From: Deltaproteobacteria bacterium RBG_13_61_14
GTDB lineage: Bacteria > RBG-13-61-14
Length of the DNA: 19,217 bases
Direction of reading: 5' to 3'
Assembly (NCBI GenBank): GCA_001797815.1
Contig: MGQK01000083.1
Span: 7,060 to 26,276, forward strand
Shown here: positions 13,744 through 19,217 of the stretch, in pieces
Numbering within the stretch: the first letter of the stretch is position 1
Layout: each line of letters starts with the position of its first letter
Made by a program: the position numbers and the translations under genes
The notes under the pieces: model-generated
Databases searched by the model: none
What the model saw: only the letters and a program-made list of their open reading frames with translations
Told to the model about the DNA's origin: nothing

Positions 13744-14427
13744 TTATCTCAAGCGGCCCGCGGCCTCGGCCACGACTCGCAAGAGCACTTCCACCACCTC
13801 ATCCGGCGTGAGGTCCGTCGAATCTATGATAACCGCGTCCGGGGCCGGCCTCAAGGGGGCCAAGGCCCGCTGCTGGTCGTCCCGGTCGCGCTTTTGGACT
13901 TCCTCCAAAGTGGAGGTGTAATCCACGGCCAGACCCTTGCCGCGCAACTCCTCACACCGGCGCCGCGCCCGAACCTCGGGCGTGGCATCCAGGTAAAACT
14001 TGCATTCCGCCTCCGGGAACACCACTGTCCCGATATCGCGGCCTTCCGCCACGATCCCGCCTTCCCGGCCGATGCGGCGCTGCAGCTCCCACAGCTTTTC
14101 CCGCACCGGCTGCTGGGCGGAAACGCGGGACGCACCCATGCTCATTTCCGGCATCCGGATCGCCTCGGAGACGTCCTCGCCGAAGAGCAGGGTGCAGGGC
14201 TTCCCTTTTTTCAACACCAGGTCAATCTCGAGCTTGGCGCACATCCGCGCCAGCTCTTGGGGGTCGTCCCACGACACTCCGAGACGCTTGGCCTGGAGCG
14301 CGGCCGCCCGATACATGGCCCCGGTGTCCAGGTATAAATAATTCAGACGGCGGGCCAACTCCTGGCTGACCGTGCTTTTCCCGGCGCCGGAAGGCCCATC
14401 AATCGCAATAATGCACCCCCTTTTCAT
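13744..14427 (-). CDS. cmk: Cytidylate kinase
   Basis: A 227-residue nucleoside monophosphate kinase that phosphorylates CMP and dCMP with ATP in the cytosol. The P-loop GPSGAGKST is at residues 11-19, then YLDTGAMYRAAAL, the CMP-site text GASRVSAQQPVREKL, and the DGxD-like strand VAEGRDIGTVVFPEA. RARRRCEELRGKG is the lid region. Length and order match bacterial Cmk. ATG at 14427 lies 3 bases after the aroA TAA. The aroA-cmk-rpsA order is widely conserved and here forms part of the long minus-strand string. Confidence 0.96.
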   Translation of the reverse strand: MKRGCIIAIDGPSGAGKSTVSQELARRLNYLYLDTGAMYRAAALQAKRLGVSWDDPQELARMCAKLEIDLVLKKGKPCTLLFGEDVSEAIRMPEMSMGASRVSAQQPVREKLWELQRRIGREGGIVAEGRDIGTVVFPEAECKFYLDATPEVRARRRCEELRGKGLAVDYTSTLEEVQKRDRDDQQRALAPLRPAPDAVIIDSTDLTPDEVVEVLLRVVAEAAGRLR

Positions 14428-14430
14428 ACC

Positions 14431-15750
14431 TTATTTACAAATCCGATGCAAGTCCAAAGTGAAATTCGGAAACGAGGTGGCGATACAGGCCACGTCCCGG
14501 ACCCGGGTGACCCCCTGGGCGCCAAGCCCGGCCACCGCGAGCGCCATGGCCACCCGGTGGTCGCCGTGGCTTTCGACCTCCGCGCCCAAGAGCGGGACGC
14601 CGCCCTCGATCACCAACCCATCCTCCAACTCCTCGACCCGCGCGCCCATCTTCTTAAGCTCCTGGGCCATGGTCGCGATCCGGTCCGATTCCTTGACCCG
14701 CAGCTCCCGAGCCTCCCGGATTTCGGTGCGGCCCCGGGCATAGGCCGCGGCCACGCACAGGATGGGGAACTCGTCAATGGCGCGGGGGATCAGGTTGCCG
14801 CGCACGCTGGCGCCGCGCAAGGCCGAGGACCGCACCCGCAAGTCCGCCACCGGCTCGCCCGCCGCCTCGTGCTCGTTCTCCCGCCGGATCTCCGCGCCCA
14901 TGGCCGCCAGAATCTCGAGGATGCCGGTGCGGGTGGGGTTGACGCCTACGCCCCGGATCAAGAGCTCCGAGCCGGGCACGATCAGGGCCGCGACCAGGAA
15001 AAAAGCAGCCGACGATAAATCGCCCGGCACCTCGATGGTGCAGGCCCGCAGCCGCGGCCGGCCCTCGACCCCAATCACCTCGCCTTGCTTGAAGAGATCC
15101 GCGCCGAAGCCTTGGAGCATCCGCTCGGTGTGGTCGCGGGTCGGCACTTTCTCGATCACCTCGGTCCGGCCCGGCGCAAACAGCCCGGCGAGCAACACCG
15201 CGGACTTCACCTGGGCGGAAGCCACCGGCAGCTCGTAGCGGATGGGGTGTAAAGATCTGCCGCCCTTGATCATAAGCGGGGCGGTCATTTTCTCTTTTGT
15301 GGAAATCGCGGCGCCCATCAGCGACAGGGGCTCGATAATTCTGCCCATCGGGCGGGAAGAAAGGCTTTGATCGCCGATCAAGATCGAATCAAATTTTTGA
15401 CCGGCAAGAATTCCAGCAAGAAGCCTCATGCTGGTTCCAGAATTACCCATATCCAGGGGTTGGGGAGGCTTGGTTAGACCCCATAAACCAACTCCATTTA
15501 TTTTATGTTCGATGATGGTATCGGGATTGCCGGATAATATTTTTTTTTCGGATTGAATTTTTACTCCCATATCCACAAAAGCATTGATGGTCCTTTGCAC
15601 ATCTTCACCCAAGACTAAATTGCGAACCATGCTGGTCCCCTCGGCCAGCGCGGCCAGCATCACCGCCCGGTGGGAGATGCTTTTGTCCCCCGGCACCGTG
15701 AGCTCGCCCTGGAGCGTCTTGCCGGCTTGAATGTCCAGGTGCTCGGCCAT
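14431..15750 (-). CDS. aroA: 3-phosphoshikimate 1-carboxyvinyltransferase (EPSP synthase)
   Basis: A 439-residue enzyme joining shikimate-3-phosphate and PEP, the penultimate step to chorismate. The N-terminal GDKSISHRAVMLAALAEG holds the catalytic lysine and serine; LDMGNSGTSMRLLAG, SLSSRPMGRIIEPL and the C-terminal VKESDRIATMAQEL and DHRVAMALAVAGL are all diagnostic. The start is ATG at 15750 (MAEHLDIQ), 4 bases after the tyrA stop codon and after GAGG; a longer frame to 15795 would overlap tyrA needlessly. Residues about 37-155 are encoded by a markedly AT-richer stretch (about 15285-15640, with a nine-T run and AT-ending codons), unlike the GC-rich flanks and the rest of the operon, but the protein is intact there. 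Confidence 0.96.
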   Translation of the reverse strand: MAEHLDIQAGKTLQGELTVPGDKSISHRAVMLAALAEGTSMVRNLVLGEDVQRTINAFVDMGVKIQSEKKILSGNPDTIIEHKINGVGLWGLTKPPQPLDMGNSGTSMRLLAGILAGQKFDSILIGDQSLSSRPMGRIIEPLSLMGAAISTKEKMTAPLMIKGGRSLHPIRYELPVASAQVKSAVLLAGLFAPGRTEVIEKVPTRDHTERMLQGFGADLFKQGEVIGVEGRPRLRACTIEVPGDLSSAAFFLVAALIVPGSELLIRGVGVNPTRTGILEILAAMGAEIRRENEHEAAGEPVADLRVRSSALRGASVRGNLIPRAIDEFPILCVAAAYARGRTEIREARELRVKESDRIATMAQELKKMGARVEELEDGLVIEGGVPLLGAEVESHGDHRVAMALAVAGLGAQGVTRVRDVACIATSFPNFTLDLHRICK

Positions 15751-15754
15751 GGCC

Positions 15755-16618
15755 TCAATCCTCGAGCCGCGCCCGGACCTCCCGGCAACTCGCAAACACC
15801 CGCTCCAGCCCCTTCGCGTCGCCCGCCTCCACCAGCCGGCGCAGATCCGTAAGCGCCCGGCCGTAGCGGTCCAGGGCCTGGATGATCGCCTCCCGGTTCT
15901 CCAGGCAGATGTCGCGCCACATCTCGGGCGAGCTGCCGGCGACGCGGGTGAAGTCCTTGAACCCGCCCGCGGAATAGCGGAGCATGGGGCTCTCGCGGTC
16001 CCAGCGCACGAGCGTATCTACAAGTGCATAAGCGACCAGGTGGGGCAAATGGCTGATCCCGCCCAGCACCCGGTCGTGCAACTCCGGGTCCATCAACTCC
16101 ACCTGGGCGCCGCATTGCTCCCAGAGCGATCGCACCCGGTCCACCGCCCGGCCGTCGGTGCGGCCGGTAGGAGTGAGGATGGTCCAGCGGTCGGTAAAGA
16201 GGTCAGCCGAGCTGGCGGTCACGCCGGTGAGCTCTTTGCCGGCAATGGGGTGGCCGGGCACGAACTGGGCGCCGGGGGGAAGCAGCGGCTCCAGCGAACG
16301 GATCAGGTTGGCCTTGGTGCTGCCCGCGTCGGTGAGCAGGGTCTCTTCGGTCAGGGAACCGCGAAGGGTCTTGACGATTCCGGGCATGGCCCGGACCGGG
16401 GTAGCGAGGAAGATCAGGTCCGCGGCTTGAGCCGCCTCGGCCGGGTCATGGGTGAAACGATCCACCACGCCCAGGCGCTTGGCTTCTTCCAGGTTTTTCC
16501 GGGAGCGGCCGCAGCCGATCACCTCGTGCACCAGGCCCTTGGCCCGGAGCGCCCGGGCAAAGGAGCCGCCGATCAGGCCCACGCCGATGATGCAGAGCTT
16601 GCGGACGGGTTCGGTCAC
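15755..16618 (-). CDS. tyrA: Prephenate dehydrogenase
   Basis: A 287-residue NAD(P)-dependent enzyme that oxidatively decarboxylates prephenate to 4-hydroxyphenylpyruvate, the tyrosine branch. The Rossmann motif CIIGVGLIGGSFARALR is at the N-terminus; DLIFLATPVRAMPGIV, LTDAGSTKANLI, GHPIAGKELTGV and the helical ISHLPHLVAYALVD follow in the usual order. The start is GTG at 16618, overlapping the hisC TGA as GTGA, with GAGGG seven bases upstream; the longer in-frame ATG at 16687 would overlap hisC by 70 bases and add unrelated residues. No chorismate mutase or ACT domain is fused. Translational coupling to hisC is likely. Confidence 0.95.
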   Translation of the reverse strand: MTEPVRKLCIIGVGLIGGSFARALRAKGLVHEVIGCGRSRKNLEEAKRLGVVDRFTHDPAEAAQAADLIFLATPVRAMPGIVKTLRGSLTEETLLTDAGSTKANLIRSLEPLLPPGAQFVPGHPIAGKELTGVTASSADLFTDRWTILTPTGRTDGRAVDRVRSLWEQCGAQVELMDPELHDRVLGGISHLPHLVAYALVDTLVRWDRESPMLRYSAGGFKDFTRVAGSSPEMWRDICLENREAIIQALDRYGRALTDLRRLVEAGDAKGLERVFASCREVRARLED

Positions 16619-17706
16619 AAAAGTCCCTCGAGCGCGGAGATAAATCGGCGGTTCTCGGCCGGGGTGCCCACGGTCACCCGCAGCCATTGTGGGAGCTTGT
16701 AGCCGCCCATGGGCCGGACGATGACGCCTTGGTGGAGCAGGCGCTCATAAAGAACTCTGGCCTCCATCGAGCTCTTAAACAGCACGAAATTGGCGACCGA
16801 GGGGATGAACTCGAGCTTCAGCCGCTTGAACTCGCGATAGAGGTATTTCAAGCCCTTGCGGTTGGTCGCCCGCGAGCGGCGGACAAAAGCGTCGTCGTCG
16901 AGCGCGGCATAAGCCGCGGCCTGGGCCAGGCTGTTGGTGTTAAAGGGCTGGCGCACGCGGTTCATGTAATCGGCAAACTCCGCGGGCATGACCCCGTAAC
17001 CGATCCGGCAGCCGGCCAGGCCGTAAATTTTGGAGAAAGTGCGGGTGGCGATCAACCGGGCGCCGCTCTTTACCAGCTCGACCCCGTCCGGGTAAGCGGG
17101 GTCCTCCACGTATTCGAAGTAAGCCTCGTCCAAAACCACGATCACCGGCTCGGGCAGCGACTTGAGGAGCGCGTCCATCTCGGCGCGCGTCGCCATGGTG
17201 CCGGTGGGGTTGTTGGGATTGGCGATGAAGAGCATCCGCGTCTTGTCGGTCACCGCCCGGGCCATGGCCGCGAGGTCGTGGCCGTAGTTCTTGCCGGGCG
17301 GGACCACGGTCTTGCTCAGGCCCCGGGAGTCCACCGCCAGGTCATAGACCACGAAGGCGTGCTCGGAGATCACCGCATGATCGCCCGGCCGCATGAATGT
17401 GGCCGCGGCCAGCTCCAGCACCTCGTTGGAGCCGTTGCCCATCACGATCATCTCCGGCTTCACCTTGAGCTTCCCGGCCAGCTTCTCCTTGAGCACGGTG
17501 GCGTTGCCGTCCGGGTAGCGGTTGAGCGTCTTCAGCGCGGCCCGGATGGCCCGGAGCGCCTTGGGCGAAGGCCCGAGCGGGTTCTCGTTGCTGGCCACCT
17601 TGATCGAATCCGTGATCCCCAACTCCCGCTCCAACTCCTCCATGGGCTTGCCCGGCACATACGGCACCAGCCGGGCAATGTAATCGGCGACTAACTCCCG
17701 GGACAT
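16615..17706 (-). CDS. hisC: Histidinol-phosphate/aromatic aminotransferase (HisC family)
   Basis: A 363-residue PLP enzyme of fold type I, HisC subgroup. VASNENPLGPSPKAL, LNRYPDGN, FIANPNNPTGT, VLDEAYFEY and the Schiff-base segment TRTFSKIYGLAGCRIGYG (K226) are all present, as is the arginine in WLRVTVGTPAEN that grips the substrate carboxylate. HisC normally makes histidinol phosphate, but placement directly before tyrA and after pheA suggests it transaminates prephenate or phenylpyruvate/4-hydroxyphenylpyruvate for Phe and Tyr. No other his genes are nearby. ATG at 17706 follows GGAAGGGAA, which lies in the last codons of the broken HEPN gene. The 3' end overlaps tyrA by 4 bp. Confidence 0.92.
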   Translation of the reverse strand: MSRELVADYIARLVPYVPGKPMEELERELGITDSIKVASNENPLGPSPKALRAIRAALKTLNRYPDGNATVLKEKLAGKLKVKPEMIVMGNGSNEVLELAAATFMRPGDHAVISEHAFVVYDLAVDSRGLSKTVVPPGKNYGHDLAAMARAVTDKTRMLFIANPNNPTGTMATRAEMDALLKSLPEPVIVVLDEAYFEYVEDPAYPDGVELVKSGARLIATRTFSKIYGLAGCRIGYGVMPAEFADYMNRVRQPFNTNSLAQAAAYAALDDDAFVRRSRATNRKGLKYLYREFKRLKLEFIPSVANFVLFKSSMEARVLYERLLHQGVIVRPMGGYKLPQWLRVTVGTPAENRRFISALEGLL

Positions 17707-17708
17707 GA

Positions 17709-18039
17709 TTATTCCCTTCCTTCCAAAAACTGCTTGGCCGCAGCGAAAAATTCCTGAGCATGCCGCAACTGTTCTTCTGCATCATTTTTGCTGAAGTCAA
17801 ATGGAATTGTATATGGGAAATCTTCCCGTGGCCACGAAATTTCTTCCCAGTGCGGAAATGACCGCCTGATGACTGGAAAAACTCTTGCCTTCGCTCATCA
17901 AGATGGCCTCGGCTAAATAAAACATCGAAAAATAACCCCGGGAAACAGCCAGCATATAATGACCTAGATTAATGTTATCTCTTATCGCCACGAGCTCTTT
18001 TTCCGCCCTCTTGATAAGCTCCTGAATGCTCGAGGTCAT
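17709..18039 (-). pseudogene. HEPN-domain (toxin-like) gene, frameshifted
   Basis: From ATG at 18039 the frame reads MTSSIQELIKRAEKEL, then AVSRGYFSMFYLAEAILMSE and SSHQAVISALGRNFVATGRFP, the classic core of HEPN proteins (helical toxin partners of MNT nucleotidyltransferases), before stopping at 17797 after 80 residues. The adjacent +1 frame continues with DFSKNDAEEQLRHAQEFFAA to a TAA at 17709, which looks like the normal HEPN C-terminal helix. Relative to the usual 120-130 residues, about 15-20 residues after the TGRFP motif are missing. A deletion plus frameshift explains both. No Rx4-6H ribonuclease motif is visible in what remains. The ATG overlaps the mntA-like TGA as ATGA, and the TAA lies 2 bases before hisC. 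Confidence 0.65.
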
Positions 18040-18356
18040 ATTGCGATCCCCTCCCGGTGGAGGTTCATCGTGATCGGCCACTGATTTTCTTCATAAAGTT
18101 GCTCTTCGAGAAAAATCAGGGAGACCAATAGATCATGCTCCAGGCTGAGATCAGTAACCAGTTCTCCGGTCCGATTGATTTCCTGGCAGGCATCGAGTTT
18201 CCCTTCCAGGATCACCGCCACGTCAAGATCCGACTCCGGATCCGCCTCGCCCCGCGCCTGCGACCCGAACAGGATCAGCTCCTTGAGCCGCTCCCCGTAA
18301 ATTTTTTCCAGCTCGCCGCGAAGCTCAGCCAATACCGTCTTGACTTTCTCATCCAT
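18036..18356 (-). CDS. MNT-domain nucleotidyltransferase (antitoxin-like)
   Basis: A 106-residue minimal nucleotidyltransferase, the usual partner of HEPN toxins; characterised MntA antitoxins inactivate HepT by adding AMP. The catalytic GSx10DxD signature is complete: FGSQARGEADPESDLDVAVI with G31, S32, D43 and D45, and a likely third carboxylate in LEHDLLVSLIFLEE. ATG at 18356 begins 2 bases after the pheA stop codon and its TGA overlaps the HEPN start by 4 bp. The catalytic residues and frame are intact although the adjoining HEPN gene is broken. The pair interrupts an aromatic amino acid operon and is more AT-rich than its neighbours, so I infer horizontal insertion. Confidence 0.88.
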   Translation of the reverse strand: MDEKVKTVLAELRGELEKIYGERLKELILFGSQARGEADPESDLDVAVILEGKLDACQEINRTGELVTDLSLEHDLLVSLIFLEEQLYEENQWPITMNLHREGIAI

Positions 18357-18358
18357 GC

Positions 18359-19217
18359 TCAGACCTCCAGCCGCTGGTGAGCTTTCCTCGCCTTGGGGAA
18401 CGAGCCCAGCACCTTGACGAACACCGCATACTTCTCCAGCGCCGAGAGCGCTTTCTGGATCCTCGGCTCTTCCCCGTGCCCGTCCATCTCCGCGAAGAAC
18501 ACGTATTCCCAGGCCTTGCCCTTGAGTGGCCGCGACTCGATCTTGCTCAGGTTGATCCCCCGCCGGGCAAAGGTGCCCAGCGCCCGCCACAAAATGCCCG
18601 GCTGGTCCTTGACCGAAAACATGATCGAGGTGATATCGTTGCCGCTCTGCACCCCCGGCTGAAACCCTATGACCAGGAAACGGGTGAAGTTGTTGGACTG
18701 GTCCTCGATCCCCCGCTCCACCACCTTCAGCCGATAAACATCCCCCGCATACTCGCTGGCAATCGCCCCGGCCTCCGGGTCCGCAGCCGCGCGCCGCGCC
18801 GCCTCCGCGGTGCTCGCAACCTCCTCGATCGGCGCCGCCGGCAGGTGCTTCCGCAGCCACTGCCGGCATTGGGCAACCGCCTGCCGGTGCGAATACAAGC
18901 GTTTGATCGCCTGAAGCCGGCTCTGCTTGCTCAAAAGGTTGTGCCGCACTTCCATCACGATCTCGGCATAGATCTGGAGCGGCGAGTCCAGGAACATGTC
19001 CAGCGTATGGCTGACCACGCCCTCGGTGGAATTTTCGATCGGCACCACCCCGTAGTCCGCCCGGCCCCGCTCCACTTCCTCGAACACGTCGGTGATGCTC
19101 TGCTCCGGCAAAAACTCGGCCATGTGCCCGAACTGCCGGCGCGCGGCCAGATGGGTGAAGGTGGCTTCCGGGCCCAGGTAGGCCACGGAAATCCGTTTTT
19201 CCAGCGAGCGGCAGGCG
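18359..19217 (-). CDS. pheA: Prephenate dehydratase (probably bifunctional P-protein), 3' part
   Basis: The last 285 codons of pheA; the gene continues beyond the right edge. The prephenate dehydratase domain is clear: VAYLGPEATFTHLAAR, YGVVPIENSTEGVVSHTLD, and the catalytic threonine segment DQSNNFTRFLVIG. It is followed by a regulatory ACT domain (SIMFSVKDQPGILWRALGTF, with LSKIESRPLKGKAWEYVFF, the ESRP phenylalanine-binding motif). The frame stays open upstream as ACRSLEKRISVAYLGPE, which is how P-proteins join an N-terminal chorismate mutase domain to the dehydratase, so a bifunctional enzyme is likely and the GTG at 19186 is not the true start. Feedback inhibition by phenylalanine is expected from the ACT domain. 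Confidence 0.94.
   Translation of the reverse strand, partial: ACRSLEKRISVAYLGPEATFTHLAARRQFGHMAEFLPEQSITDVFEEVERGRADYGVVPIENSTEGVVSHTLDMFLDSPLQIYAEIVMEVRHNLLSKQSRLQAIKRLYSHRQAVAQCRQWLRKHLPAAPIEEVASTAEAARRAAADPEAGAIASEYAGDVYRLKVVERGIEDQSNNFTRFLVIGFQPGVQSGNDITSIMFSVKDQPGILWRALGTFARRGINLSKIESRPLKGKAWEYVFFAEMDGHGEEPRIQKALSALEKYAVFVKVLGSFPKARKAHQRLEV

Noticed and set aside
12115-14337. A 740-codon plus-strand open frame across rpsA and cmk
   Set aside because: It lies wholly antisense to two unmistakable genes, is rich in His/Pro/Asp/Val as expected from reversed GC-rich codons, and matches no family. It is a shadow.
17797-18039. The 80-residue HEPN frame as a complete small protein
   Set aside because: The continuation in the next frame (DFSKNDAEEQLRHAQEFFAA) looks like the missing C-terminal helix and ends 2 bases before hisC, so a broken longer gene explains the data better.
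18036-18869. A 277-codon reading that would fuse sequence antisense-like to pheA with the MNT protein
   Set aside because: The upstream part overlaps pheA out of frame and is compositionally odd; the real MNT start is the ATG at 18356, two bases after the pheA stop codon.
1-19217. CRISPR arrays, tRNA or rRNA genes, insertion sequences, attachment sites
   Set aside because: No regularly spaced repeats, cloverleaf-like segments, transposase motifs or target-site duplications were recognised by eye.

Overview
The window looks like a chromosomal segment of a GC-rich anaerobe of the Desulfobacterota (former Deltaproteobacteria). Three things suggest this: a small secreted four-haem cytochrome of the c3/c7 type, the order pheA–hisC–tyrA–aroA–cmk–rpsA–sppA–ihfB, which I know from that group (for example Geobacter-like genomes), and a fused glutaconate-type CoA-transferase. 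The assignment is an inference from gene content. No rRNA, tRNA, CRISPR array, insertion sequence or phage gene was seen.

Layout. Nearly everything is on the minus strand. At 1-1900 lie the 5' part of a MATE-family exporter gene (running off the left edge) and a class III aminotransferase gene. The aminotransferase gene is bracketed by two palindromic repeats that share the end GTAGGGGC. At 1973-3752 are an orphan lipoprotein gene with a calcium-loop-like motif and a thioredoxin gene. The only plus-strand genes are a GT-C type membrane glycosyltransferase (3860-5530) and the cytochrome (5659-6030), which ends in a strong terminator. At 6091-7866 is an unusual peroxiredoxin locus: an intact thiol peroxidase (tpx), a second Tpx paralogue lacking both redox cysteines, a 23-codon leader-like ORF between them, and a broken SpoIIAA-like fragment after them. 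Both tpx genes have recognisable TTGACA-type promoters, and the upstream one also has a CRP/FNR-like operator candidate.

From 19217 down to 7867 runs a long, tightly packed minus-strand gene string. It carries aromatic amino acid genes (pheA, hisC, tyrA, aroA), then cmk, rpsA, sppA, ihfB, a HIT-family hydrolase, a LapA-like membrane protein and the CoA-transferase. Many junctions overlap by 4 bp (mntA/hepT, hisC/tyrA, rpsA/sppA) or are separated by 2-8 bp, so translational coupling is likely. Together pheA, tyrA, aroA and the HisC-type aminotransferase cover the shikimate-to-Phe/Tyr branch.

A HEPN/MNT toxin-antitoxin-like pair has been inserted between pheA and hisC. The nucleotidyltransferase is intact, but the HEPN gene appears frameshifted and internally deleted. 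An AT-rich patch inside aroA and the locally AT-rich HEPN/MNT segment are the clearest compositional anomalies. I did not find a convincing wholly new multi-gene system. The best leads are the cysteine-less Tpx paralogue with its intact partner and the decayed toxin left in the aromatic operon.
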